A stretch of 64,000 nucleotides of DNA from Paenibacillus xylanexedens (GCF_007680605.1 NZ_VEIO01000012.1:1-64000), one strand, 5' to 3'. Shown: positions 26,204-35,514, numbered from the stretch's first letter. A program made the numbers and translations. Notes: generated from the letters alone by a model not told the origin.

Positions 26204-27658
26204 ATGGATGCAATGACATTTGTCCTGTTCGGGGCAACAGGCGATTTAGCCAAACGTAAAATTTACCCTGCATTATACAATCTGTACGTAGATCAGAAAA
26301 TGCCGAAGGCATTCTCCGTCATCGGTTTGGGCCGTCGTGAACTGTCGGATGCAGACTTTCAGGCGAATGTAGAAAAGTCACTGCAGGAATTCTCCCGTCA
26401 AAAGCCGGAGGAGGCATCACAGGTACGTGATTTCATCGGAGCTTTCCGTTACTGCTCGCTGAACAATAATAAGCTTGAAGATTACACCCGGTTGCTTCAA
26501 CTGGTGCAAAAGCGTGAACAAGAATTGAATATTCCGGAAAACCGCATGTTCTATATGTCGGTTGCACCTGAATTTTTCGAGCCAATCGCACTGAATATCC
26601 AAGAAAGCGGTCTGGGTAACACGAAAGGCTGGAAGAAACTGATTATCGAAAAACCATTTGGACATGATTTGCAATCTGCTCGTGAGCTGAATGAGAAGCT
26701 GAGCAATACCTTTGCGGAAGAAGAAATTTATCGGATCGACCACTTCCTAGGAAAACCAATGGTGCAGAACATCGAAACACTGACGTATGCCAACCCGGTG
26801 ATCCAAGCACTTTGGTCTAACCGTTACATTGCGAACGTACAGATCACAGCCAGTGAAACCGTAGGTGTTGAGGAACGTGCTGCGTATTATGACCAAAGTG
26901 GTGCGCTCCGCGACATGTTCCAGAACCATATGCTTCAACTGCTGATGATGATTGCACTGCATCTGCCAAAACGCTGCACACCGCAAGAGATACAGTATAA
27001 AAAGAAAAAAATTGCTGAGTCTTTGCGTCCTTTGACCAAAGAAAATGTGACTTCTGAAGTGGTTCGTGCCCAATATGGTACAGGCGAGCTTCAAGGTTCC
27101 GCAGTTGTGGGTTATCTGGACGAGCCTGGTATCCCTGCAAACTCACATAATGAAACATACGTAGCCGCAAGACTGTGGCTGGATGATCCGTTCTGGGACG
27201 AGGTTCCATTTTATATCCGTACAGGGAAACGCATGGCTGAGAAATCAACCCGAATCGTCGTGGAATTCAAGGCGCCGCTCAAAACAGGACATGAGTCTGA
27301 AAACACGATGGCTCCAAACCTGTTGACGCTTGAAATTGGTCCTGGCGAAAGTATCTCTCTTCAATTAAATGCGAAGAACCCACTGAACCACGGAGAGGTA
27401 GAACCGATGCATATGACCTTTAACTCAGGAGAACGTAACGTTCCTGAAGCGTACGAGAACTTGATCTTTGACGCAATGCGTGGAGACTCCACTTTCTTTG
27501 CGCACTGGAACGAAGTTGAACTGGCATGGCAGTGGGTACAACCGATTCAGGAAGCCTTTGCGGCAGGTACTATTCCACTGGATACGTATAGTGCAGGTTC
27601 GAATGGACCTGAATCAGCCGATCGCCTGACTGCGGAGAATGGATTCCGTTGGTGGTAA
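26204..27658 (+). CDS. zwf: Glucose-6-phosphate 1-dehydrogenase, copy 2
   Basis: 484 aa, the usual bacterial length. FGATGDLAKRKIYPALYNLY at the N-terminus, EKPFGHDL, and RIDHFLGKPMVQN with catalytic His180. AGGAGG lies before ATG 26204. Followed by gnd 370 bp downstream on the same strand, so this copy probably serves the pentose phosphate path together with 6-phosphogluconate dehydrogenase. It has its own promoter and a leader hairpin. Compared with copy 1 it lacks the ~20-residue C-terminal extension. Confidence 0.96.
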   Translation: MDAMTFVLFGATGDLAKRKIYPALYNLYVDQKMPKAFSVIGLGRRELSDADFQANVEKSLQEFSRQKPEEASQVRDFIGAFRYCSLNNNKLEDYTRLLQLVQKREQELNIPENRMFYMSVAPEFFEPIALNIQESGLGNTKGWKKLIIEKPFGHDLQSARELNEKLSNTFAEEEIYRIDHFLGKPMVQNIETLTYANPVIQALWSNRYIANVQITASETVGVEERAAYYDQSGALRDMFQNHMLQLLMMIALHLPKRCTPQEIQYKKKKIAESLRPLTKENVTSEVVRAQYGTGELQGSAVVGYLDEPGIPANSHNETYVAARLWLDDPFWDEVPFYIRTGKRMAEKSTRIVVEFKAPLKTGHESENTMAPNLLTLEIGPGESISLQLNAKNPLNHGEVEPMHMTFNSGERNVPEAYENLIFDAMRGDSTFFAHWNEVELAWQWVQPIQEAFAAGTIPLDTYSAGSNGPESADRLTAENGFRWW

Positions 27659-27850
27659 GAGAGGAAACATTCCTCAACTATTTTCTAAATATTTCATTGC
27701 TTTAAATTATACCGTTCCAATTTTGCATAAGACCTTCTGACTCATTCAGCCAGAAGGCCGCAAACATTTTATATATAGATGGCAGATGCATCACGGCTCA
27801 AGCACACATGACCATTGACCACGTAGTGGAGGGGACGGAATCGATTCTGT

Positions 27851-27957
27851 AGAAACGAAGTGTTCGCCTTTGTAGTCCAATTTTACCCGTACAGCTAGGA
27901 AATTATAAAATTGGAATACAACAGCGATCGAAAGAACGATCCGTAACCGGAACGGTT
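27851..27957 (+). ncRNA. Structured leader motif upstream of gnd (copy A)
   Basis: CGAAGTGTTCGCCT at 27856-27869; a perfect 9-bp stem CCAATTTTA (27877-27885) / TAAAATTGG (27906-27914); ACAGCGATCG at 27921; small hairpins GATCG/CGATC and AACCG/CGGTT. The same order of elements with the same spacing occurs at 42131-42234 before trpS, with a different stem sequence that still pairs. Candidate cis-acting RNA or structured dispersed repeat; no known riboswitch class recognised. Confidence 0.5.
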
Positions 27958-28028
27958 GTTGGGGAAAGCGAGCTGTGTTCTGTATCCTGACTCAACACTA
28001 AACAATCGCAAAACAGGAGGAATTTATC

Positions 28029-28922
28029 ATGAAACTTGGACTTATCGGACTCGGAAAAATGGGCTTGAACCTGGGCAGAAACCTGATTGATCACAAACAC
28101 GAAGTGGTTGCCTTTGACCTGAACGCAGAAGCGGTTAATGAAATGAAAGAATACGGCGCTCAAGGCGTGTCCTCATACAAAGAAATGGTGGAATCCCTGG
28201 AATCTCCGCGCGTGCTGTGGATTATGGTTCCTCACAACGTTGTAGACGCTGTACTGGCTGAAGTGAGCCCGTTGCTGTCCAAAGGTGATATCATCATCGA
28301 AGCAGGGAACTCCCACTACAAAGAGTCCATCCGTCGTTACGAACAGCTGAAACCACAAGGCATTCACTACATGGATGCAGGAACTTCAGGCGGCATGGAA
28401 GGTGCGCGTAACGGTGCATGTTACATGATCGGTGGAGATCCGGAAGCTTGGGCGATCGTTGAGCCGGCTTTCAAAGACACTTCCGTAGAAAACGGTTATC
28501 TGTATGCAGGTAAAGCAGGTAGCGGTCACTTCCTCAAAATGGTGCACAACGGAATCGAGTACGGTATGATGGCTTCCATCGGTGAAGGCTTCGACGTATT
28601 GGAGAAAAGCGGATTTGACTTCGACTTCGAACAAGTTGCGCGTGTATGGAACAACGGTTCCGTTATCCGTTCCTGGCTGATGGAATTGACAGAGCGTGCG
28701 TTCTCCAAAGATGCGAACCTGGATGAAATCAAAGGGGTTATGCACTCCTCCGGCGAAGGCCGCTGGACCGTTGAAACGGCATTTGACCTTCAAACGGCTA
28801 CACCGGTTATCGCCCTGTCCTTGCTGATGCGTTACCGTTCCCTGGAAACCGATACGTTCACGGGTAAAGTCGTTGCAGCATTGCGTAACGAATTCGGCGG
28901 ACATGCGGTGGAAAAAAACTAA
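28029..28922 (+). CDS. gnd: 6-phosphogluconate dehydrogenase (decarboxylating), short type
   Basis: 297 aa, matching the short GntZ/YqeC-type enzymes rather than the ~470-aa Gnd. It converts 6-phosphogluconate to ribulose 5-phosphate and CO2. Rossmann motif GLIGLGKMGLNLGRNL at residues 4-19, IMVPHNVVD, the substrate signature DAGTSGGMEGARNGACYMIGG, and the helical region KMVHNGIEYGMM with the catalytic lysine. Short forms are often NAD-linked. A good AGGAGG site precedes the ATG. A structured leader motif lies upstream. Confidence 0.95.
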   Translation: MKLGLIGLGKMGLNLGRNLIDHKHEVVAFDLNAEAVNEMKEYGAQGVSSYKEMVESLESPRVLWIMVPHNVVDAVLAEVSPLLSKGDIIIEAGNSHYKESIRRYEQLKPQGIHYMDAGTSGGMEGARNGACYMIGGDPEAWAIVEPAFKDTSVENGYLYAGKAGSGHFLKMVHNGIEYGMMASIGEGFDVLEKSGFDFDFEQVARVWNNGSVIRSWLMELTERAFSKDANLDEIKGVMHSSGEGRWTVETAFDLQTATPVIALSLLMRYRSLETDTFTGKVVAALRNEFGGHAVEKN

Positions 28923-28967
28923 TCTGTTCATTGGAACAAACCTAAAGATAACTTATTCGTAAAAAGT

Positions 28968-29020
28968 AAACCTTTCGCCTGAGCAGATGGCATATCTGCT
29001 ACGGGCGGAAGGTTTTTTTG
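28968..29020 (+). terminator. Terminator after gnd
   Basis: AAACCTTTCGCC / GGCGGAAGGTTT outer arms, inner AGCAGAT/ATCTGCT, then seven T. Confidence 0.92.
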
Positions 29021-29177
29021 CGTCTGGAGTATCCTGATGTGCACATCCTGCGGATTTGCCGACCAGGCCACTCCAACGTGGATTACATTACAGGGCGCTG
29101 TCCTTCTTTTTCGCGACAACATCGCATATGGATAACATATAAGCCTATGGCTCATCCCGCAGGGGAGGGACGCTCCA

Positions 29178-30149
29178 ATGATGCGAAAGAGATGGCGAAG
29201 CCGAAGACGGCGGCCGCCGAAACCGCCTAGTGGCAAGCGCAAAATGTGGCTGATTATTTTGCTCGTAGCGATATTTTGTTTGATGCAGGGCTTTGCATAC
29301 GTGGACAAAAAAATGAAACCGCCCATTATGCATTTGGCCAAGATCAGGGTGAAGCAGATTGCAACTGAAGCGATTAATAAAGCAATTACGGCCCAGGTTG
29401 CTGAAGGCAAGACAACGGAAGGTTTGATTGATTGGAAAACCGATACGGCGGGCAAGGTTTCAGGTTTCATGCTGAACTATAACGAGCATATGCGCATCAC
29501 GGCAAGTACGATGAATGTCGTGCAGTCTACTCTTCAGAACGTGCATATGTTAAAGGAAAAAATACCGTTGGGTCAGGCGCTGGGTAGCCCGGTTATGGCT
29601 TCGTTTGGCCCAAGCATCCCCGTTCGTATTGAACCTCAGGGGGCGGTGAAGGTTGACCTGAACACCCGTCAGCAGAATGCAGGCATTAACATGATTCTGG
29701 TCGAGGTATACATCCACATCATTGCCGAGGTTGCCGTTGTAGTGCCTTTTGACATGGAACCCGAGACCGTAGATACCGAAATCCCGATCTCCTATTTACT
29801 CGTTGTGGGTGATGTACCGATGTATTATTACGATAATCAGGGTAGGCCTGTCGGAAGCAACGGTAGTAATGCTCCCGCAATTGCATTGCCTTCAGGGCAA
29901 GCAGGTGTATCTAGCGGCGGCAACGGTCACACGGGAAGTGGAAATGGAAGTGGAAGTGGTACGAACAGTGGTAACGTTAATGGGAATGGAAACGGCACGC
30001 ACAATAGTGGCGAGACACCAGGTAATCAGCCACAGATTCCAAGTCCGCAGCAAACGCCGGGAAACAATACACAGTCAAACGGGCTGGAACTTGAACTGGA
30101 CCCGCCTGATCTGAACGGGAGTTTCCAGTCCGGGCAAAATAGGCATTAA
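29178..30149 (+). CDS. yunB: Sporulation protein YunB with Gly/Asn-rich tail
   Basis: 323 aa. A very basic N-terminus (RKRWRSRRRRPPK), a membrane anchor at residues about 23-42, and the YunB core (AINKAITAQVAEG, NVHMLKEKIPLGQALGSPVM) to about residue 225. The last ~90 residues are a Gly/Ser/Asn-rich low-complexity tail, which makes it longer than Bacillus YunB (about 250 aa). YunB is made in the mother cell (sigma-E) and is needed for normal spores. The neighbours lytH and lipA are shared with B. subtilis. Confidence 0.88.
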   Translation: MMRKRWRSRRRRPPKPPSGKRKMWLIILLVAIFCLMQGFAYVDKKMKPPIMHLAKIRVKQIATEAINKAITAQVAEGKTTEGLIDWKTDTAGKVSGFMLNYNEHMRITASTMNVVQSTLQNVHMLKEKIPLGQALGSPVMASFGPSIPVRIEPQGAVKVDLNTRQQNAGINMILVEVYIHIIAEVAVVVPFDMEPETVDTEIPISYLLVVGDVPMYYYDNQGRPVGSNGSNAPAIALPSGQAGVSSGGNGHTGSGNGSGSGTNSGNVNGNGNGTHNSGETPGNQPQIPSPQQTPGNNTQSNGLELELDPPDLNGSFQSGQNRH

Positions 30150-30199
30150 ACCGTTGAATTGTTTTCATGTGCTATCAAGCTCAACCGTAGAAAGAGAAA

Positions 30200-30238
30200 G
30201 GGGAACCTCTCGTCAATTGCAGAGGTTCCCCCTTTTTT
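30200..30238 (+). terminator. Terminator after yunB
   Basis: Perfect 11-bp arms GGGGAACCTCT / AGAGGTTCCCC followed by six T. Confidence 0.93.
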
Positions 30239-30367
30239 GAGCAGGTATTTAGCTAAGTGAGTTTTAAAACAATAATTAACCCCAAGTGTAGTCTTTTTTC
30301 AGAATCATGTTTAATGACACATAATCCAGCTGTTTTTAACCATTTGGCTGCGTGTGCGGTTTACCTT

Positions 30368-31441
30368 TTACTTGCTCTTCTTGTTTCTCAGGCTTCGTTC
30401 TTCCTGTTCCCAGTGTCTGAGTAACGGATAGGGATCGAAAGACCATTCATGCAGACCGCTGTCCCGGTAAATCCCGTAATGAAGATGCGGAGGAAACTTG
30501 CCTTGAGTTCCCGGCTTGCCGTAGCCAGAGCTGCCAACCCAGCCTACAACCTGACCTGGAGTGACCACATCACCGATCCGGACCCCTTTATCAAAGCCGG
30601 ACAAGTGAGCGTAATAATGATAATGATTGTTCAAATCCCGGATACCAATCCGCCATCCACCGAATGGATTCCAACCTTTAATCTCCACAATGCCGTAACA
30701 TGTACTGCGAACAGGCAGACCATGTGGAGCAAAAATATCAGTACCTTCATGAATGCGGTATCCACCCCAGCTGCGTTTGGTTCCCCATGTGCTACGATAG
30801 GAATAATTGGTACCCAAAGGAACGGGAAAAGCATGCCCGAATAGATCCAGATTGTCAAAATGCTCATATAATTTCGCAAATTGCTGAATTCGCTGCACGG
30901 CTCTTGAATTGTGATAGTACTCCCACAGGCCTATGCCAAAGTCCTCCTGTTTGTTTCCGTATTGTTGCATGATTGACGCCATGCTGTAGAGTACATCGAG
31001 ATCATTGTTCGGGTCCGCAATCCCGTCTCCTGAACCGTCTCTGCCTTTTCCGTTGAAAAAAAGAATCGATTGGGGATGCTGGTCTGTCTCATCCGGGTTC
31101 AGCCAGCCTCTCCAAGCAGGAGAGGTCAAGAAAATACCAGTCAAACGTTCAGGGTGTTTGCGATCTTTGGGATGTGCTCGCGTAATCGTTCGTTCATACT
31201 GATCAATGGCGGCCAGCCTGTACCATGGAATTTGGGTCATCTGGCCAATACTTTCATACAGATGTCGACGTGCGGCGAAAATGTCGGTTGCTTTGGGCTC
31301 TGCAGCTTGGGTTTGGGTCATTGTTGTATGGACAGACTCACCGTAAACATCAGCAGGCAGGAATGGGAGAAGCATCGCGCCTGCGAGTAACGTTTTGAGG
31401 CAAAAGCTGTACGTATTTCGGAGTATCCACTGATGCTGCAC
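30368..31441 (-). CDS. lytH: M23 peptidase, LytH-like (sporulation)
   Basis: 357 aa. Signal peptide or anchor near residues 14-34. The C-terminal LytM/M23 domain has the zinc ligands HEGTD (HxxxD) and HLHYG (HxH). The ~170 residues before it are the LytH-type N-terminal region. B. subtilis LytH (YunA) is a forespore L-Ala-D-Glu endopeptidase that shapes cortex peptidoglycan. The call rests on the fold plus the yunB and lipA neighbours. The start is GTG 31441, with GGAAAGGGG about ten bases upstream. Confidence 0.82.
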   Translation of the reverse strand: MQHQWILRNTYSFCLKTLLAGAMLLPFLPADVYGESVHTTMTQTQAAEPKATDIFAARRHLYESIGQMTQIPWYRLAAIDQYERTITRAHPKDRKHPERLTGIFLTSPAWRGWLNPDETDQHPQSILFFNGKGRDGSGDGIADPNNDLDVLYSMASIMQQYGNKQEDFGIGLWEYYHNSRAVQRIQQFAKLYEHFDNLDLFGHAFPVPLGTNYSYRSTWGTKRSWGGYRIHEGTDIFAPHGLPVRSTCYGIVEIKGWNPFGGWRIGIRDLNNHYHYYAHLSGFDKGVRIGDVVTPGQVVGWVGSSGYGKPGTQGKFPPHLHYGIYRDSGLHEWSFDPYPLLRHWEQEERSLRNKKSK

Positions 31442-31586
31442 AGGGAAGCAGCCCCTTTCCGTTGAGATGATGCACTTATGCCCGATAAATCAAGCTATAT
31501 CTTAGCGTTCTTCAAACGTTCTGTTTTTATCCATTTCGTTGTGTAAGCACAAGATGTGACAAATGGGGGTTTTTCCAAGCCTTTCA

Positions 31587-31595
31587 TGGTATAAT
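31587..31595 (+). promoter_or_regulatory. Extended -10 promoter of lipA
   Basis: TGG TATAAT at 31587-31595, a perfect -10 hexamer with extended TG element, 47 bp before the lipA start. No good -35 box. Confidence 0.6.
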
Positions 31596-31641
31596 ATGTT
31601 CCGAGCAACAGCCTAACTTCAGTAGAAAGAAGGTTTATGCA

Positions 31642-32541
31642 TTGGCTAAACGTGTTAAAGAACCGAAACCGGACTGGATTCGGATCAAATTGACAACCGG
31701 AGATAACTATCAGGAAATTAAAAACATGATGCGTTCCAAAACATTGCATACCGTATGTGAGGAAGCACGGTGTCCGAATATTTATGAATGCTGGGCGAAT
31801 CGAACAGCGACGTTTATGATTTTGGGCGATATTTGCACAAGAGCATGCCGATTTTGCGCGGTCAATACCGGTTTGCCTACGGAACTCGATTTACAGGAAC
31901 CGGAACGTGTAGCCGAAGCAGCTGAACAAATGAATCTGCAACATTGTGTCATTACAAGTGTGGCCCGGGATGATCTGAAGGATGGGGGAGCAACCATTTT
32001 TGCTGAAACGGTAAAAGCTGTACGCAAGCGCTTGCCACTATGCAGTGTGGAAGTGCTTATTCCGGATTTTATGGGTGATCGGGATTCACTGCAGATCGTT
32101 ATGGATGCCAAACCGGACATTTTGAACCATAACATCGAAACCGTTGAACGGTTGTCAGACAAGGTGCGTGCCAAAGCCAAGTATAAACGTTCACTGGAAT
32201 TGCTCGCTCGTGCCAAAGAAATGCAACCTAACATTCCGACGAAATCGAGTATTATGCTCGGTGTAGGTGAAGAATATAACGAAATTTTAGCAACGATGGA
32301 TGATCTTCGTGCGGTGAACTGTGACATTATGACGATTGGTCAGTATTTACAGCCATCCGAGAAACATCTGTTTGTTGAGAAGTATTATCCGCCTGAAGAA
32401 TTTGCGGCATTGAAACAAGAAGGATTGAAGCGTGGATTCAGTCACGTCGAATCCGGTCCGATGGTACGCAGTTCTTATCATGCCCACGAACAGGTAAAAT
32501 CAGCGAATCAGCATACGGAGCAGGCGGCAACACACGCGTGA
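31642..32541 (+). CDS. lipA: Lipoyl synthase
   Basis: 299 aa. A radical SAM enzyme that inserts two sulfurs into octanoyl groups on E2 and GcvH proteins. The radical cluster motif CTRACRFC and the auxiliary cluster motif CEEARCPNIYEC are both intact. The start is TTG 31642 after AGAAGG. The stop overlaps the yutD start (TGATG), so they form an operon. Length is normal. Confidence 0.97.
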   Translation: MAKRVKEPKPDWIRIKLTTGDNYQEIKNMMRSKTLHTVCEEARCPNIYECWANRTATFMILGDICTRACRFCAVNTGLPTELDLQEPERVAEAAEQMNLQHCVITSVARDDLKDGGATIFAETVKAVRKRLPLCSVEVLIPDFMGDRDSLQIVMDAKPDILNHNIETVERLSDKVRAKAKYKRSLELLARAKEMQPNIPTKSSIMLGVGEEYNEILATMDDLRAVNCDIMTIGQYLQPSEKHLFVEKYYPPEEFAALKQEGLKRGFSHVESGPMVRSSYHAHEQVKSANQHTEQAATHA

Positions 32542-32978
32542 TGGAGGAATCCGGATTGGAACAGAATAAAAACACGGAAGAGCAGCTGGAGAATGAGCAG
32601 CATAACAAGCAACAGCTGCAGGAAACGGAACAGGAGTCTGTACAGGAACAGGAAAAGCCTAAGGCACCCGTCATTGTGCAAGTCGGCGGCAAAAATTATG
32701 AAATTGTACAGAACCACAAGCAGGGTTGGAACCCTGAAGTGTTCCGTGACCGGTACAGCGAAGTGCTGGAGCGTTACGACTATATTATTGGTGACTGGGG
32801 TTATAGCCAGCTTAGACTCAAAGGCTTTTATCGAGACAATCACCCCAAAGCAACGAAGGATTCAACTATCTCTTATCTTGTGGATTATATTAACGAGTAC
32901 TGTAACTTTGGCTGTGCATACTTCGTGCTTCAGAAGTGCAAAGAGCAGCCACAAGCCAAAGCAAAAAGCGGTTCCTGA
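32541..32978 (+). CDS. yutD: YutD family protein
   Basis: 145 aa from ATG 32541, overlapping the lipA stop. Residues 1-40 are a Glu/Gln-rich, probably disordered extension. The YutD core follows: VQVGGKNYEIVQNHKQGWNP, RYSEVLERYDYIIGDWGYSQLRLKGFY, INEYCNFGCAYFVLQKC. Function unknown; the family always sits beside lipA in many Bacillales. The 3' end overlaps the terminator. Confidence 0.85.
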   Translation: MEESGLEQNKNTEEQLENEQHNKQQLQETEQESVQEQEKPKAPVIVQVGGKNYEIVQNHKQGWNPEVFRDRYSEVLERYDYIIGDWGYSQLRLKGFYRDNHPKATKDSTISYLVDYINEYCNFGCAYFVLQKCKEQPQAKAKSGS

Positions 32979-32994
32979 GAAGGACCGCTTTTTT
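32963..32994 (+). terminator. Bidirectional terminator between yutD and nadK
   Basis: AAAAAGCGGTTCC / GGACCGCTTTTTT; T-runs on both strands. It serves convergent yutD and nadK and overlaps the yutD stop codon. Confidence 0.9.
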
Positions 32995-33037
32995 GGTGCG
33001 TGTACATAAGGTTTTTCTAGTCAGACATGTAGGTTGC

Positions 33038-33841
33038 CTAATCAAGAAAGGCAGTGCGAACCCGGTTCCAGAACGGATATGGGCGAAAACGCGCAAAACT
33101 GACCTTTTGCTCCGAGACCTGGCAACGAACGGAGATCAAATCCTCCACCATTACATTGACATGATCAATGGTTAGCAACAGACGCTGATCTTTGCGTGAG
33201 AAAATGTCACAATGGTGATGCTTGGGCAAAATGACAGGTGAACCGAGCGTCCGGTAGACACGGTTGTTAATGGAAGCAATTTCGGCAATTTGAATTGCAT
33301 CAATGGTTGGATGCACCATGGCTCCGCCGAGTGCTTTGTTATACGCCGTACTACCTGAAGGAGTGGAAACGCAGATCCCGTCCCCCCGGAACATCTCAAA
33401 TGTAACATCATTGATGTCCACTTGCGCGACAACGGTACCATCTACCCCTTTTAACGTGAATTCATTCAGGGCGATGTACGAGGCATTGCCGGACTTTTTA
33501 CGAATTTCCAGTTCGAGCAGTGGATATTTCACAATACGAGGTTTCAGGAGATCAGAATCACCCTTACCGCTCATAAGCCGAACCAATTCCCTTAATTCTT
33601 CCTTCTTCCAATCGGCATAGAAGCCGAGATGGCCCGTATGAACCCCAACAAAAGCGATATCCGGAATGCGGTCGATGAAATTGTGAAAAGCTTGAAGCAT
33701 CGTTCCATCGCCTCCGATGGAGATGACTATCTCTGGCGATTCTGCATCGAGCTTGAATCCTTCTTCCTTCGCCAGCGCATGAAACTGCTGACTGAGATCA
33801 ATCGATAACTGGTCTCCGCGGTCTTGAACATAGTATCTCAA
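33038..33841 (-). CDS. nadK: NAD kinase
   Basis: 267 aa. Phosphorylates NAD to NADP, feeding the NADPH-producing zwf/gnd enzymes. The catalytic GGDGT motif is in ISIGGDGTMLQAFHN; the conserved NE and ATP/NAD loop STPSGSTAYNKALGGAMVHP is complete. The length matches B. subtilis PpnKB (YtdI). The start is TTG 33841 with AAAGGAG eight bases upstream. Followed by a shared terminator. Confidence 0.95.
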   Translation of the reverse strand: MRYYVQDRGDQLSIDLSQQFHALAKEEGFKLDAESPEIVISIGGDGTMLQAFHNFIDRIPDIAFVGVHTGHLGFYADWKKEELRELVRLMSGKGDSDLLKPRIVKYPLLELEIRKKSGNASYIALNEFTLKGVDGTVVAQVDINDVTFEMFRGDGICVSTPSGSTAYNKALGGAMVHPTIDAIQIAEIASINNRVYRTLGSPVILPKHHHCDIFSRKDQRLLLTIDHVNVMVEDLISVRCQVSEQKVSFARFRPYPFWNRVRTAFLD

Positions 33842-33943
33842 GATGAAAGCTCCTTTGTGGTCATTATACTACCGATGATAATCAATTCCGCGCCAGAACA
33901 CAACGTCCGATTCAACTTCTGGGCAAACTATTTGGACAAAGCA

Positions 33944-35185
33944 TTATTTTCCGCTATGTTTGGGCAACAGGAACGAACGAATCCAGGCAAGACATAAAAG
34001 GATAGCGAGCATACCGACGAACATCTTTATTCCTGTTATTCCAATGACATTCCATCCGGGTGTGTATTCGAGGGCAGAAGGGTTCAGCGTGTTCTCCAAA
34101 AATGCAGGTGAGGCCGATGTGTTCATGAATAGCGGCCATAACAAAATGACGAGTAGAGGGGCAATTGCCGCATGAATTGCTCGAGCCAGTAAAAAAGGCC
34201 CGTATCGCATTGGCGTATTGCTTAACACGCTCATAATTTGCGCATGCACGGATAATCCGCCCCAGGAAAGTACAAATGCAGCGGCGGCAACTTTAAAGAC
34301 AAGAGGAATGGAGGTGGATGCAGTTCCAGCTTCTTTGGCTCCAAGTGTCACCTCAAATAATCCGCCGACGAGACTATGGGACAGGGATGGTGGTAAACCG
34401 GCAAGTTGAAGTCCTTGTTCCGTTAGAGCATATAGTATGCCTAGCCAGCCGGTCTGAACCAATAATTCCATAATGACGGAGAAGAATACAACGAGCCCGC
34501 CTACGATAATAATAAGCCGGAGGGAAGAGGAAATAGCATGCCGAAGCAATTCCCCGAAGGTCCGTCCATCGGCTTGTCTCGCTTCGTGCATCGCATAGAT
34601 CGCACTCAGGAAACGGTTGCGATGCTCTCCGTGAGCGGAAGGAGATTCGGACGGTAGAATTGCAGTGGGACGACCATGAAAACGCATGAGCACACCTACA
34701 AGAATAGCCGCAGAGTAATGGGAGGCTACAAGAATTGGAGCGATGGAGGTATTGTGGAAAAAACCGACAGACACAGCCCCAATCATAAAGATCGGATCAG
34801 ATGAGGTGGTGAAAGCAACCAGACGCTCACCTTCCTCTCTTGTAACCAGTTTCTGTTCCCATAATTGTGCGGTCAGTTTAGCTCCTGTAGGGTAACCGGA
34901 AGCACAGCTTACAGCAAAGACAAACCCGCCGCTTCCAGGAACGCGGAATATCGGCCGCATAAGTGGATTAAGCAATGTGCCCAGGAAATGCACAATACCA
35001 AAACCGAGTAGCAACTCGGATAATACCAGAAATGGAAACAGGGAAGGAAATAGAACATCCCACCAGATCGATAGTCCCCTCACACTGGCATGCCAGGTTT
35101 CGGATGGATACAAAGCCATCAGAACACAAAAGAAAAGGAGAGCAAGGATAATCAGGGTTTGCATGATGCGCTTTGGAACGTTCAT
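33944..35185 (-). CDS. ylbJ: Sporulation integral membrane protein YlbJ
   Basis: 413 aa from ATG 35185, preceded by AAAGGAGAG; the frame is open 15 codons upstream without support. About eight to ten membrane helices with two Gate (nucleoside-recognition) domains: WWDVLFPSLFPFLVLSELL, CASGYPTGAKLTAQLW, and the second half LVGGLFEVTLGAKEAG. In B. subtilis YlbJ is sigma-E controlled and needed for spore maturation. The transport substrate is unknown. Confidence 0.88.
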   Translation of the reverse strand: MNVPKRIMQTLIILALLFFCVLMALYPSETWHASVRGLSIWWDVLFPSLFPFLVLSELLLGFGIVHFLGTLLNPLMRPIFRVPGSGGFVFAVSCASGYPTGAKLTAQLWEQKLVTREEGERLVAFTTSSDPIFMIGAVSVGFFHNTSIAPILVASHYSAAILVGVLMRFHGRPTAILPSESPSAHGEHRNRFLSAIYAMHEARQADGRTFGELLRHAISSSLRLIIIVGGLVVFFSVIMELLVQTGWLGILYALTEQGLQLAGLPPSLSHSLVGGLFEVTLGAKEAGTASTSIPLVFKVAAAAFVLSWGGLSVHAQIMSVLSNTPMRYGPFLLARAIHAAIAPLLVILLWPLFMNTSASPAFLENTLNPSALEYTPGWNVIGITGIKMFVGMLAILLCLAWIRSFLLPKHSGK

Positions 35186-35405
35186 GAATTTCTCTCCTTT
35201 TAGGGTTAAGATGCAGGAATCGCAGTCCATGACGGAGCTTTTGCCATAAATATATGAAAAAGATCGGACAAACAGTACAAATAATAATGGGAAAGCGCTT
35301 GCATAAGTGGCTGTGTTTTTGAAAGATGTATGCTAAAATGGTAAAAACGCCTGAACGTCACCTAATTGTCATAAAGGTGGAATCAATAAGGATGGAGTGA
35401 TGATC

Positions 35406-35501
35406 ATGAGTCTTGTCGCCGGAGTCCTGGTCTGTGCATTTGTGTATGTGATACGTGCCTCGCTGGTTCGTACTGAAGAGGAAGATTGGCGAAGTTATTA
35501 A
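35406..35501 (+). CDS. Small single-pass membrane peptide, 31 aa
   Basis: ATG AGT CTT ... TAA encodes 31 aa: a hydrophobic helix (SLVAGVLVCAFVYVIRASLV) and the acidic tail RTEEEDWRSY. GGATGGAG lies eight bases before ATG 35406, and a strong terminator starts 14 bp after the stop. This promoter-to-terminator unit supports a real small gene. I do not recognise the family. A TGC TAAAAT extended -10 near 35331-35340 may drive it. Confidence 0.65.
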   Translation: MSLVAGVLVCAFVYVIRASLVRTEEEDWRSY

Positions 35502-35514
35502 TGAAATATGTGAT

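Noticed and set aside
32538..32543. GTG 32538 as yutD start
   Set aside because: ATG 32541 forms the usual TGATG coupling with the lipA stop and is the stronger codon.
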